Shown piece by piece: positions 1 to 14,400 of a stretch of DNA of 64,000 bases. Below the pieces are notes generated by a model. It was not told where the DNA came from. It was given only the letters and a program-made list of their open reading frames with translations, and did not search any database. The stretch lies in assembly GCF_028769735.1 (NCBI RefSeq), contig NC_088178.1, positions 18,860,357 to 18,924,356 on the forward strand, read 5' to 3'. This DNA comes from Zonotrichia leucophrys gambelii. Its lineage: Eukaryota; Chordata; Aves; Passeriformes; Passerellidae. Positions within the stretch are counted from its first letter, which is position 1, and each line of letters begins with the position of its first letter. Made by a program: the position numbers and the translations under genes.

Positions 1-3000
1 TATAAACTATAGGACTGAAGTATATAATTTTTGGTAAGATTTAGGACCAGGTTTTCCCCAAGGAAAGAGTTCCAGCTGTGCAGTTCAATTTCCCCTTCCC
101 TGGGCTGGCATCCATCTCCCAGCACTGGGTGGGTTTCCCTCACCCATTCCAATGGTGCTCATTCAGTACCACCATTTCCAGCACCACTTCTGACTCTCAT
201 TTAATAACGAAAGTATTTTCTTCAATTAAATCTTCTAGGGTCAGAAAATAAGAAAATCCTTCTACCTGCTTTGCAGCATAAGAATTCTTAGCAAAAGGGT
301 GGGAGAGTGCAGGAATAGGAAATCAGGAGTGATACAAGTGTGGGAACTGCACCTTGTGCTTGATTTGAATGTCAGCAGTGCTACAGGGCTCTGTGCAGAC
401 TCAGCATTTAGATCAGCTAGGTTACACCCAGCTGTAAACCAGAACTGCCTCTAGATCCCTCCCTCTGGATGTTAAAGTCAAGCACTTTTGACCACTTAGG
501 ACCCTGCTCAAGTTCTCCTGGTGACCAGTTAGACATAGCAGAAAGAAAAGTTACCAAATCTGGGGAAAATTGTAATACTAAGAAACAATTTGGGTTTTGT
601 TTTGTAGGAGAATTCAGGCTTCAAGATAAAAAAAAAAAAAAAAGAAAGAAAGAAAAAAAAAAGCACCACCAAAAATCACTTCTACCAAGCAATACACCAA
701 AACCCCTCCGCTGTTGAGAAAACTGATCTAAAAAAAGAGGTCAAAAATACATTACCTGCTTTAGTAAACTTTAAGGGGTATTTCTTCATTAAATATTATA
801 CCTAAATCAGCTCACATTTGCAATTATGCTGATATACAGTCAATTAAAGCTCAAATTCATGCTACTACATATTTTTCTCATGTGTATGATGTTGACAGGA
901 GCATATCTGCATCAGAAATTTGATTCCTGCCTTCTTTTTTCCAGTGAGCTTGAATTTGATTGAGTAATTCACTCAGGAAGGAATTAAAATTCTAACACAG
1001 TATCAGTTTTTTCTACAGCCAGACACTGTTACATCTGACAATCATATTTCATGCCCCTTGTCTTCTTGTACTTCCCACAAAACCTTATCCTTAGAATGCA
1101 AGAGCCCTAAACACTTGAATCACATTGAGGATGTTGTGAATCAGACTCTCAGCAGAGAGCCTGATTGCATTTGGAAAAGAGTGATTCCAACAGGTTTGAG
1201 CAGCTGTGGTCTACATCTCATCCTTTTCCCTGGAATTCTGATGAAATGTCACAGAGTGCACTGTGCCTGGTGTTCTGCACTGAGCACAGAATTAACCTCC
1301 ACCAGGCTCACAGCTCACAGGCTGAGGTTTTGCTGAATCCAACACTTTACCATGAGACATGAAAGCAGGATCAGGACCCTTCATCAATAAATGCAAACAG
1401 TGCTCACCTCCTGCTTCTGAACCCTCTGCCAAAAGAACTGCAGGTCATCTGGGTCAGACACTTGTCTGGTTTGTCCTTTCTGCAGGGAAAAAGGTTACAT
1501 CCAATGCTTTGCCTTGGCCACAGACTAATAAGAGAGCAAACAGTTCCCATGGATTATCTGACTCAGCCATTTTTATTTTGTTTAAATGTCCAGATTGCCT
1601 CCTTGTGATCACTTCAGACATAGTCATTGAGACAGCCTCAGAATAAATACTGTACTTCTTATTTAACAAATTCATTTACTTGACTATTTCTTTGTTGCAG
1701 TTCAGTACTGAACACACTATCCATCTTTACCTGATTTTTTTTTCTTAAAAATTACCCCCTCTTGATAACAGTAACAAGCAATGTTGAGGCATGAAAGCAT
1801 TTTTGATTCTACCTCAGTATTTATTTCAATGGATGTTAAATAGTTCTGATCATCACCTGCCTACTGAAGTAATCAGTGTCACAGCTGGCTCTAGAATAGC
1901 TGGTTGAATCTTATGGAAACTCAATTGTTGCTTTAAAATAAGTGTGTCTCCTATTGTTTGCCTATCCAAAGCTAAAAATGTTCTTCTTTCTTTCTAATGA
2001 AATCTCCATCATTTCTTGGATGATCAAGAAATGGTACATGTAAGAGCTACAGCAGCCTTTTTTACAATGCAGTTCATTCTTCCATTAACTCCTCTGTCTC
2101 CATAAGTGGCACTTAATTCTGCTGAGAGCTGATGAGAAGTTTGTCTTCTGTGAAATTATCTCTGACCAATATTTTTTTTTGTAGGAGGAGAGAATAAAAT
2201 CCTTAATAACAGCCTCAGTGAAGCCTCTTTTCCCATGAAGGTTCTTTAGAGCCCACAAGAATACACAACTACTGAGACATCAAACTGCCTGGATTGTGGT
2301 GTGGATTTCTTGTGAGTGTCTGTGGCAATCACTCATAGATTCCTTATTTATGTTCTTTGAGGGGGAAATACTCCAAACTGACTATTCACTATCTACCTGA
2401 AAACTGCACCACAAAATTCTGAGAGATTAGGCATAAGCTCAACCTTATTTTTACTATACGTGAGCAGAATCTCAAATCTCCATCAGCAGCACATGACCAA
2501 GCAATAGACACAAAATCTCCAAAGCGGTCTTACCAGAAAAATTGAAAGTAGTCTCATTTTCAAAAGGGGTCAAGTAAACCAAAGACCTGGCTTTCATCAC
2601 AGTTGATAGCAATAAAGCAGTGAAGTCATTGAAACACTTGAAAAACAAGCTAGTAATTTGCCAGTGCCATTCTAGGGAGAAAAATCCTGTATACTTACCA
2701 AAACAGAGTTTGCAATATGCGCCTCCCATTATCCCTGTTCCCAGTTCTGGGAAGTCAAATTGCAGTACATTATGTGGGAGCTCACGATGGAGGTCACTGC
2801 TGGGAGGATTTTGTTGGCCAACAAAAACTTTCAGATTCCAGCCCGACCTGTTTGGGGCCAGTGTTGCTTTGCAGGTTCCACAGAGCAGAGCCCTTGTGTG
2901 AGCTGAGATTTCCTGCCACAACTGAAAACAGACTATCCAATTACAGCATCAGCATCTTGGTTGATAATTAATCTTTATCATGAGCTCCTGTTTTGACCTT

Positions 3001-5831
3001 GTCAACAATATAGAGAAAAATCCGATTAAAGAACAGGTATGGACATAGGTTTGGGGTTTATTTTTTTTCCAACAAAAAATGCGTGCCATTTCAAGCATTA
3101 TTAGAAATATCACCTTTAAACACAGCAGAAGACTCATCTTGACAGATGCAGCAGCACCGTAAATTATTGGCAAGATTGATATAAAAGAAGATGATGGGTA
3201 AAATTGAGAAATAATATTCTGGTATTGGAGCCTGTATTATTCTTGGAGATAAATGATGCATGTCAAGAATTCTTATGCTTTGTTGAAGAGCTGGGAGAGA
3301 GAAATTGTGTAGGTAGCAAAACTGTTGATAAGGAAATAGGGAAAAGAGCCAGCCTAGAATAATCACTGTTCACCTGCCAGAAGACAAAACAGTATATTCC
3401 TTGGCCAAATACATCATCCTGCCTTTCCCAAAGGATTTGTGAGAACTGCTTTAGGATAAAGCTGTTCCCCTCTGATTTCTGTTCAAATACATTTTTTTAA
3501 AAAAATTATATGAAGTGATAAGTCTGAAAAAGAAAAAAAATCATTCCCAAAGAAAAGAGAAGAGGGAGTGAAGGACAAGTGACCACATTAATAGGATAGG
3601 AGGGATGCAAGGTGGTGTTTAACTGAAGAGTAACAGAGAACAGGAAGGTTACAGAATTTGGGGAAGGAGGGACATGGTTGGCAATAAAGAAAGTTATTAT
3701 GGGAGCCTTACTCCAGCTTCACTCTTCCCTATGTTCCAATGTTGAATAGAAAGGAATGTATGCAAGTCTAAAAGAAGTTTGATATCTGTATTTACCTGAC
3801 AGACATTAAACAAGCATTTAATGTTCTTTTGGGAAACAAGAGGAATTCAGACATTTGTTTTTTAAACAACACATGTTTTCATGATTATGAAATAGCAATA
3901 AGGGCCCAGGCAAAGTAATTTTTCAACTGTTTCTCTGTGCCTAGATTTTGGCTGCTGAATAACGTAAAAAAAAAAAAACTGAACAAAATGTATGAATCGT
4001 TTAGATTAAGATTATTATCTTCCATTGTAGTCAATTCATGGACAGCCCTGTGTTTGGACATGTGGATGTGGCTGCCACTGGGCACCAGAAGACACATTCA
4101 GACACATTCACCTGTCTCATCCCATAAGCAGAGCTGGCTGAGTTACCAGCAATGCCAGATTTGCAGACAGATTTAGTCACATCCCTGCTTTAGCTGCTGT
4201 CCCTGGGAACTTTCTGACCCTATTTGAGGCACAGGCTGAAAGTCAGGACTCATGGAAATAAAGACAGAACCCCCATTGACTTCAGCAGGATTGCACTCAG
4301 GGAAATAAATGAATGGCTGTTCACTCACAGGCAGAACACAGAGCAGTCTGTATGTCTGTCACTGCAGCAGAGCACGGAAGGAATAATGCTGGCAAGATGT
4401 AGGCCTAAATTTAGTGCAGCTTAGAAAACCTTTATTGAAAAGTGAGGAAAAACCCAGAAATTATTGTGGAATTAATCTGGTGGTAACAGAAGTAAATAAG
4501 TACCTAGGAATAAAAATAATAAAAAGAAGATCAAAGACAAATTGCGTCTGTACAGTCACTGTACTGAAAATGTATCCTGACTTATGTCAAGGAGCCGTTT
4601 GTCCTGGAACCAAGGTGAGGAATGCACTGTCACTGTAAAAATGAAGAAATCACTACAGCGTATTCAAGGTGTTAAACAATACTTGCAATCCAGTAAGGAT
4701 CCATAATACTAAGCACAAACAGTTTGATTTTATTTGATTTTAAAGCAGAGGTTTTTTTCCATTACTTACTTGAACAACATCTTTTGCAGACAATGGCAGC
4801 TCAGCGACACTTGGCTCTTGCAAAAGGACAATCTCTGTAAGTTTAAGAATGTTGCACTAAAGTGGTTTTCTTTATTTTCCTTTTTTTTCCTTAAGAAAGA
4901 ACTGGGAAATGAGGGAAGTGAGTAAAATTTTTAACATTAGCAGATTGTTTGCTTTTATGTAAACAGCCTCGAGGGATTAGTTGAAATGCAGTATTCAAAC
5001 AAACAGATTTGGTTTCATAATAAATGGGCTTTTAAATTATTCTGACATATTCAATCACACAAACAAGTTTTTTCCCCAATTCAGAAAAGCTTCTCTGAGT
5101 TTTTTCAACTCATTTGCCTTACATCAGCAAATAACCTTACTCTTCTCCTCAAAAAACTTACTTGCTTTTGTCTTGAGTCTTGTGATCTCATTTTCATTTA
5201 CATGAGCCAATCCTATCCTTTGGATTTAGAGATTTATAAACATTTCATGGTAATCTTGATAATGTATTTGTGATGTATTGAATCCAGTCCTAATGAAGGT
5301 TTGTTTTAAAGAAGTGTAAACAGGGACTTGTTCTCATCTAATGCAATTTGGCAGCAGAGTCTCCTACAGAGAGGAAATGAGCTGTCCCATGGTTAGTGTC
5401 CTGGTCTGGAACTCAGAAATTCCTGATCTCCTCTGTTCTGCTATAGATTTCCTGAATGACCTTAAACAAATTTCTCCCTAGTTTTGATCCCCCTGTATAA
5501 AATGAAATAATAATAATACCTGTTTCCTGGTTAACAGATGAAGGAAAATTAAACACAGCTGAAAAGCGCTCGATGTCTCTCAGCCCAGTTTGTGATTGCT
5601 CCATAACAGATCCAATCTTGAGAGACACATACTTTGTTCCATTCTAGACTTTGGTCCATGTCCATGAATGATGAGTTTTTGGGATGTTTTTAACATTTCT
5701 AATCCCAGCTTCAAAGCCTCTGAGTCTGTTAGATCTGTTAGCCATGTACCAAAGGCTGTACATATGGTTACTGCCAACAGAGTTCACAATTATAGTGGAA
5801 AGTGATGACTCAGACCAAAGGTCAATATTCC
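1..5831. other. non-coding stretch, no gene recognised
   Basis: No reading frame here looks like a protein or a spliced exon. The longest, 149 codons on the minus strand at 2472-2921, matches no family I recognise and has no clear splice context. The only structure I can point to is an A-rich simple tract at 628-662 and a short segment near 4260-4305 that resembles an old amniote repeat motif. The rest is unique-looking AT-rich sequence, intergenic or intronic. Confidence 0.7.
628..662. repeat. A-rich simple repeat with GAAA units
   Basis: An uninterrupted run of about 16 A is followed by GAAAGAAAG and a further run of A. It is a low-complexity tract. It could be the decayed tail of a retroposed sequence, but I see no recognisable element body on its 5' side. 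Confidence 0.85.
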
Positions 5832-5910
5832 AATCACAGAATACCAGGTTGGAAGGGATTTTAAGGATCATCTGGTCCAACTTTTTGTGGCAAAAACACA
5901 GCGTCCAAAT
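5832..5910 (-). mobile_element. CR1 LINE 3'-end fragment, antisense
   Basis: The plus strand carries CCAGGTTGGAAGGGATTTTA followed by GGATCATCTGGTCCAAC and a GGCAAAAACACAG segment. This is the reverse complement of the 3' end of avian CR1 LINEs. The element lies on the minus strand and is strongly 5'-truncated, as most CR1 insertions are. Only about 80 bp can be recognised, and several differences from the usual motif suggest an old copy. Confidence 0.75.
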
Positions 5911-8900
5911 TTAATTAAAAGTCCTAGGTAATTATTTATATTGCTTACCCTTTAAGCTGTTACCTAGTTTAGATACGGGTAATTAGACAAAGTAGGAAGA
6001 TAGAAATTTATACTGTTTCCTGTTACAGGCACTGAGAAAAAAAATCTCAGTTAGTTATGGTAGAACAGTTACATTATTCTCTTGACATTTTATGAAAAAT
6101 TAAGTTGGACCAGTTAAAGAAAAGACAATGGAAATATATTGGAAAAAATATCATATTTTTACTCCCTCTGTACCATGTTTGGCCTCCTAGCCAGGACTTC
6201 ACTTTTGTCTAACAGCGAAAATAGGAAATAAAGCAGAGACTGATAGACTTATTGAGTTACAGTAGCAGAACCATAGGGAAAAAAATAAATAAACTAATTG
6301 TGTGATTTACTTTGGGGATAGAAAGTTTGAGAAGTAGGACTGAGGAAATCATAACTAAGGAGGAGATGATAAATTGGTATTACTACATGGCCTTGCCAGT
6401 TGTAGTTGTAAATGTCACAGCACCACTTTGAGCAAAGCTGTGGGAATAGGAAGGCAGAGGAGCAGTGGATAATGCTACATCAGGGCCTCTTATCTTACAA
6501 ACCAAGTGTGTACACAACTAGAGTTAGAGCTGTGAAACCAGGGCTTGCCAGAGTTTAGCTCTGCAGCCAGATTAGCAAAGCCATCTACAGGCAGTGCTGT
6601 GCCCCTGCTCTGGGGACATGTCAGACGCAAGCAGTGCCTGCAAACATTTCTGTGAGATCATAAAGCCAGCACCACAAACACACCTGCTTAGAGAAATTTC
6701 ATGTCCTTACAGTATAAGATTCTTTTAGCTGACTAGTTTTTCCCTCTTTCATTTACAAAAGCTTTCCCAGAAAGTGCAGCAACTCACTTATTCGCTATTT
6801 TCCACAGAGCTGAGTTTTGTTTTGCTTCAGTGACATTCCAAGCCCCATTTGCTGTTCAGAAAACCTCAGTGTGATCCGACACGCTGAACTTGGAGACGGA
6901 CATGAGTGGGTCTGACAGGAACTCGTCCAAAGTGTAATTGAGACTGTTACATTTTGTAGTGTAGCCTTTTCAAAGATATGCAGCAATGAGTAAAGAAAAA
7001 AAAAAAGATTGCTAATTTACCAAAAGCAACCCCTGAATTGACCCTAATCACATATCTAGCCTACCCAAAACATCACCTTCTAACTTTACCACATTCTTCA
7101 TATGAGCTACTCTTGGCAGCTCTGTTTACCTAATCAAAGCTGTGTTTACTGGGTAACTGCTTTAACATTGTTCCTGTGACAGCAATGCAAAATAACAGTA
7201 GTTGTATGTGTTTAATTTGGTGGTCAGCATATCAAATGACAGATTGAAATGACAAAGTGCTTGAAGAGGAAGGGAAAGGAGAGAGGGAGAGTGCCCTCAT
7301 AGCCAGCACCTAAGTGAGCTATTTCCATTTCCCCAATGCCACTGCAGACAAAGAAAATTACAGTTATTTAATTTGTGCGTGGACAAACAAGAATGGAATT
7401 TTTTTAATTCTTATTTTCCATCTGAGAGCCCAACACTACTGACGCAGATGCAGCAGAAACCACAGCCTTAGCTTTGCTCCACAGGAGAGGCAGCATGGGT
7501 CTCCAATCCCACCTTGGACTCCTTTCTGCAGCAACCAAAGGTCTTGTTCATCTCTCTAAATCCTGTTTGTGTTGGGTAGTTTCTAACAACATTATTTCCA
7601 TTTCTATTCTTTACTGCATCATTGTAAGACAAACATGAAAAATTATTTCCCTGTCTTTCATGCTGTCTCCTTCTCCACATGGTGTTTTACCTTCACTTGA
7701 GATGCAGCTGATCTGGAGATCCCAATGGAAGATTTTGAAGCTCACACTGTCTGGAAATTGTAACTTTGATGATGACATAAAATATGAAGCCCTGGTCCAG
7801 AAAAACCACTGATTTTAACAAGTTTGAAATCTGTCATTATGTCCTGATCTAAACCACCTGCTCACATTATATTGTGACAAGTGAACACTATCCTGAAACA
7901 GAACAGTGCATCACCTGTAGCTCTATTTCTATACCTAATCAAAGGAAATCATTAATTCCCAAATAATACCAACTTTAAAGAGATTCCAATATTAAATCAG
8001 TTTGAATTCAAGTTTTTCATAAAGAAAGAAATACACCTGTACATCTTGTACAGCAAGACAGAGTACAGCAAAGTACTCTGTCTTCTCTATCCCGATTGTT
8101 TCTCCCAGTCTGCTTTGATTCTGATCACATTTCGCATTGATTTTCAGGTTCAAATAAAGGCATAATCCTACTGAGTTCTTCTGCAGCTGATGTTTAAACA
8201 GAAAACATGCAAATAATTGATATTTTTTTGTTGTTCAGTAGCCAAGAGAAAAAAACCCAAAACCAACAACAACCAAAAAGAACAAGTTTGTGGTTATTGT
8301 TTTGGGTCTGTCCCAAACTGAAATGTTTCCACATACTCAGCCAATTAAGACAGATCATTTGAGATTAAACAAACATTTCATTCAAAGAGAAATAAATCTA
8401 ACACACTCAGTAATACCAGCCAGCCAGAGTCAGAGAGCATTAGGAAAAAAAGCCTTTGTGTAGCAGAGGTGCTGATCCCGTGGCTCCCGGGGCACAGAGA
8501 GCCCGCAGGCAGTGCAGGGACCATTCCTGTGCCAGGCCTGGCTGCGTAAAGCAGCAGGGCTGGGATTTGTGGGAACGTGCTGCTGTGTCCTCTGAGCCCT
8601 TCTCTGGGGGAAAAGAGCCAGCTGTGGCCAGCACGCTGCCTGGATCAGGGACAAGTGACATGCTCAGCCTCAGGGAGCTGTTGTCACCTCCTGCCTGTGA
8701 CCTTCTCAGGGTTTCCTCTTCTCAGCTTCTGAGTTGCAGCATTTTGCTCCTTGATCAAGTGAAATGAGGAACACCACTCACAAGTTTCACCTTTTTCTGT
8801 TGGAAAATCATCCAAAATATGGGTTACTTGAGCATTAACACTGCCCTGCACACTCCTAGAAGAAATTTCACTCATCATCCCATGAGTAGCCCAGAGCAGT

Positions 8901-11202
8901 AGGTTGGGACATCATGGGAGCAAACCCTGGTTAGCATATATCCCAGAACATATTGCCTGGAGTAGTGTACTTTGAGAAGTAAATTGTTCACCTAAAAACA
9001 GTAGGTCAAAGGTATTAAAGAAAAATTCATGTATGTCTTGAACTCCTTTGGGGTTTAGTGTGGACCAATGCGATAGTCCAGACTTCCTCCAGAAGTTATA
9101 AAAAATTTCTAAATAATTTAATGTTTCTGCTTTTTTGGAAAAAAATCTGTTCATGTTGGATCTCCTCCCAAAAAAAATAAACAATCTTTAGGCTTTAGGA
9201 GAACTATGGGAATGATCCTCTTCCTGTGCGGCTTTTTCTTGAGAAGAAAAGCCTTGAAGTTTAACCTATAAAGGAATTACCACATAGACAAAAAGTAACA
9301 CACTCAGTAAGAGCAGTAATGGAATCACCATCCACATGAGGGGTATATGCAGTACATCTGGTTTTTCAATGTGATAAAGGACACTATTCTTTACTGGTCA
9401 CTTCTTTTAAAAGTACTTTTGACAGCCAAGTTTTGTCAAGCTGCTGAATTTAATAAAAACAGAGGGTACTGCATTTTCAAGTTTCACTTAATGCTTGAAG
9501 TGAAATGCAGATGTTCAACTCACCACAAGCATCAATACTTTGTTTATTTAACAAAGAGGTTGAGGAATTCATGTCCCTCTTCTAGAGCCACATTGCACAC
9601 TGCTTTCAGAGACTGCTCCTGCTCCTGTCAAACCCCCCTGGCTTGTAAATATTTGGGTCAACACTGACTGCACTGCAGTAATTGCAAGGAGGATTGGGAA
9701 ATTGCAGGTCTGTGAACAAAACAAGGTGTGCCTTCACAGATGTAGGTAGCAGCTGCCTAAATAAAACACAGCAGGGATATGAAGGAAAGAACCTGAATTT
9801 CTGCAAGAGGTTAAACAGAATTAATTCACTTTCCCCCCCTCAGGAATAAAATTCAATAGCAATTCAGAGTCATAAAATTAGAATTATCTAGTATCAGGGT
9901 AAGTCAAAAGTCACAAAGAAAAGATTAAGGTTTTTGAAAGCAGGCAAATTTTCCATTACATTTCAGCTGCTGAAGTCATTTTGACCCTTTTCTCCTGTAG
10001 TTTTTCTCTTAAAACCTTATGTAGGAAAAAGCAAGTCCTACTCGCCCTTCCTTTGAACAAACTACTTCTGTTCAGAAGAAAAAGTGTGTGAATCACATAT
10101 CATGGAACCATATCACATATGAATATCACATATTCAGCCTGGAACGTTGAGCTACAAAAATAAATACTAAGTCAGAGGAAAATGTTAGTGGGATTTTCAT
10201 CATTTAAAATCAATGATGACCCCTGATCAGGACAGCCTTCAACTACCCAAAGTATTTCTGCAATGAGATACCACACTGGTTGGATAGCAGGACCTCAGTC
10301 CTGCTGAAATGTATGAAATACCCTAATAAGGTGATAATGCCACTTCACAAGTGTGAGGATCAGTCACAGGATTGTGTCCCTAATTCACATTGACCCTACA
10401 AAGCAGTAACCTCACACAGCTACACCAGCTAGGGAACGCGCTCTGGAACACTACAAGCTTTTGTGTTGGCTTTGCACATAATGGAAATGTTGCTTAAGAG
10501 TTGTTGAGCAATCTCCTGCAAGGAAATTTGTAATTATGAGAAACCTTTTCCTAAGGGATTTTCTGTTTTGAAAGATGTTATGCGCTATGATTTGTGAGGT
10601 GTTTGAACTTGAAAATCCTTGGGGTTGGGAGTAAAGGCTCTTTGTTTGAGAGCTTGGTTATTTGAGGGTTTGTTGGTTGGGAAATTTTCTGCACTGAAAG
10701 CCCGATAAAGAGTTAATTCCCCATTTTCTCCCCAAACTCTCTTTATAGCTTCTGTTTTGTTATCACCTCCTTGACGGAACTGATAATCCAAACCCAGCAT
10801 AAGGTGCATGTTAGTGCATTGCACAACTCCAGGCCCTTTTGGCATGCCCCCAGACAGCAGCTGATTCACACAAAAGTGGAGTCACTGGGAACCTTTTCCT
10901 TGACCCCACAGGGCTGCAGGAAGGCCTGAGAAGAGCAGCTCATTAATCCAGTCATTTCCGTGGTGAATGTCTCAAAAGTAAAAGTGTACAGATAGCAAAG
11001 TTAACTCTAGAAATCACAGCAGGGTCACAGTTAAAGGGTAACACACACACACACTCTTGCACACCCACACCAAATATTGTGATATTTTCCGGCATTGATT
11101 TTCTCTCAATAAACATTGGATGCTGTTTCCTTAACCAAGGTGAAACACTTCCGTGGGAATGGCAGTGAGGGTGCCCTGCATGGCTCCTCATCCTGCACCC
11201 CA
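5911..11202. other. non-coding stretch, no gene recognised
   Basis: I see no convincing exon or RNA gene. The part around 8456-8660 is locally GC-richer and open in several frames at once, which is a base-composition effect rather than coding. There is a short (AC)7 run at 11040-11054. The remainder looks like unique AT-rich sequence. Confidence 0.65.
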
Positions 11203-11479
11203 GCTGAGCACAGCCCGTGGGGACATCCCTGAGCCCAGGGCTGAGCACACACCTCCATCCAGGGACACCCCTGGGGACATCCCTGAGCTCAGGGCTGAGC
11301 ACACACCTCCATCCAGGGACACCCCTGAGGACATCCCTGACTCAGGGCTGAGCACACACCTCCATCCAGGGACACCCCTGGGGACATCCCTGAGCCCAGG
11401 GCTGAGCACACACCTCCATCCAGGGACACCCACCCGTGACATCCCTGACTCAGGGCTGAGCACACACCTCCATCCAGGG
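11203..11479. repeat. minisatellite, 53-54-bp unit, about 5 copies
   Basis: The core GCTGAGCACACACCTCCATC recurs at 11240, 11294, 11347, 11401 and 11455, a period of 53-54 bp, with a partial first unit from 11203. Units differ by a few substitutions and single-base indels, for example GAGCCCAGG versus GACTCAGG. Because 54 is a multiple of three, it creates repetitive reading frames of about 18 residues per unit on both strands. The 53-bp units break the frame of the array and no gene structure surrounds it, so these frames are by-products. Confidence 0.9.
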
Positions 11480-14400
11480 GGGGCCTGGTTTTGTGTTTTT
11501 TGTTGCTATAGGGTGAAGTCCCATTTGGGAATTGTCCAACATGAAAGCACTTAAACAAAAGATATTTGTTCTTAGTCTAGCAAGTTCTTCATCTCAATAT
11601 CATTCATTCTCTGCTTTGTTTTCTTACATTAATTAATAAGATGCAGAGTATTTCTTTACCTCTCAAATTGTTTTAATTACTTCCTTTCCAATAGGAAATG
11701 GAATCTATAACACCTTTCCCTTCCCATAACACAGCAGAGTTCATAAAACTGTAAATAAACTGTCTCTTGTCTGCTTGGTAGAAAAAAATATTGGATTGCT
11801 GCCATCTTTTGGTTACGGTCTAAGATAACTGCTGTCAATTACATGCTCTTTTTCTAAACCAAACACAAGAATGAAGCATTCTAAAGACATTTGTTACTTT
11901 GTGGTAATAAAGTGAATTCTCTTGATAAATACAAATCCGGGAACATTTTCTCTTTCGTCACTAAAGTTTCAGAAGCAACTTAAGTGTATTTGTACAAGGA
12001 TCTGTGGGAAGGCCTGCTTGAGGCAACAAAATTTCAGGATGCTTGAAAATAGTACATTTTAGATTTTCTAATTACAGACTTATCATTAAATAACTTGTGA
12101 TCTTTGGTTTTTGAATTTCATTGTTTGTTTGAGAAGTTATTTAAATTTCACCACAGCCATGATTATACATAGCTGTATTTTCTGGAGACTTTATCAATTT
12201 TTCCATATAATTTTTGGGATTTAATATGCCCCCACAGACCTGAATTATCAGAAGTTTTGAATAATGACTTCTCTGAGCCATCCAAATTAAATGGCAACAC
12301 ATGGGCATAATTAAAGACTAGGGAGCATGTAAGCACATGCTCCCCGTTGGTTTTGCCTTTACGTCAGCTGATGAGCAATGACTAAAACTGCAGACTTCCA
12401 TCACTGCTCCAGCTTTGTCAGGCTGTAAATACATCCACAGCTGTTTCATTTAGGAGACCAGAAAACAATGCAAGGAATACAGTTGACAAACAATTTAGCA
12501 GCTGAATTTCAGGCAAGCTGAATAGCTCACAAATTATCACACCAGCTGGAATGTTTCAGAAAGTGTTCAGGACAACGTACACAAACTACTTCTCTTAATT
12601 TCACTGAGAAATCAAGATGAGAGCCTCCTACTTCTTGGCAGCCACTTGATAAACAGCAGAACAGATAAAATAAAATATTGCAATGACGCTGTGGTTTCTT
12701 GAGGTTGTGTGTAATTCCTCAAGTCCACACTATCTGCAGCTGGAATTTCACAATAGAGAGATAGAACATATTTGTCATGCTCAAGGTGTGGAATATTTCC
12801 CACTTAGCCTTTAGTCCACCCTGCACCCAGCAGGCAGCTCTGGTTAACCCAGGAAGATGTGAAGATGTGTATCTGGTTCCTATAGCCCAGCTGAGATAGC
12901 AACAGCCCCAGATAACTGTGGGCACCTGTGGCCACCTGAGACACCTTTTGCACCCAAAACCAGCAGGACAAGTTAACACTGTTCAGTGCAGAAAATCATT
13001 TATATCATTATGAACAGTTCAAAAGAGCTGGTCAATGCCAAAAGTATTTCCAAGCTACCTTTTTACTGTGCCTGGAATATGATGGAGTTCATTTTATCTC
13101 TATTATCAAATTTTTGTGTTAAGTCCCAAAGGTGCTAATCCAATCAGTTGTAGAGATTCAGATGCTTTGGTGATGCATAAACACACGTTACCTGCATCCT
13201 ATATCCTGCCAGGCTTACAGTCCTGTTTGATCAGGACATGTTTATTTCATTCATGAAGCTATAAAATTTATATTAACTAAACCTTTATGTCACCAGTGGG
13301 CAACCAGTTGCACACAGGTCAGATATGACAAACAGCGCTACAGTCAGTGGTACACAAGCACAGATAAAATGGCAATAACTGTGGAAAAGCTTCTGAATGC
13401 CAATAGGAGCAAAGGTACAGAAAATGACCTGGAGGAATTAGGGTAAGAGGCAGGGGAATATTTTGCACAGACATAAAAAGTCTTTTCCATCTCCAATTAA
13501 TTCTCTTACATCTATCTGGAAGCTTTCCCAAAACTGACATTTAATTTCAAGGCTCAGAAATTATGTTTCTTCCTAGGTAATTACTTTCTCTAGTAGTAAA
13601 TTTAATAGTAATAAAATTAAACACAGCAAAAGACCTTTAAATATCCCAAAAAATTAGCAGGAAGCAGGCTCTAGATACAAAGCACTGCTCTATCCCAACC
13701 TGTGTGGAGATATGGAACTCACTCAAAGAAAGGTGCTGCACACAAAATGCCAACTTACCCTTAGGAAGACACAGACTGAAAATATTTGCAATGTGTATTA
13801 CAGTTCTATAATGTGTTACTTGTAGTTATTTCAGTGTTTATGAACTCATGTATTTAAAATGCATCATCTACGTGACCCATTTAATGGCTCCATGTGCCCC
13901 AGACAGACCAAGGTGGCTGCTGATGAATTGCAAACAGAAGAGAACTCCAGATCCAGATGTTCATGCCCAGCAGCAACACCAGCTGTTTAGAAAATAACTT
14001 CTTTGCCCCTTTGAACTGGACAAAATATGTTGTACACTGATCAAGGACATGAAATAAATGTATTTCATGAGAAGTTTTCAGTGTCACTTCCCAGGGCATA
14101 GTTGTGGTTTACATAATTGAAAAAAGTTCTACCAGTGGAGGAACAGCATTTTGAGATGGCAGCTTGTGATGCTACAGAGGAATAAACAGTCCTTGCTCAC
14201 TGTCTAATGCAAAATGATACTGCATGGCATTGAAAAAGCAGAAAGCAGATTTGCTGCTAATTTCAAACTCAAAGAATGAGGAGTTGAATTTATCTCAATA
14301 TGGAATGAAGGCTTTGATGATTTTCCTCTTTAATTTCAAGAACGACTTCTATGAATTTTCATGTGATAGAAAAGAAGCCTTTTGATATCAAAGTGGCACT

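Noticed and set aside
2472..2921. 149-codon minus-strand open frame
   Set aside because: No recognised domain, no clear splice sites, and the plus strand is also open in two frames. A frame this long is expected occasionally by chance over 128 kb of strand.
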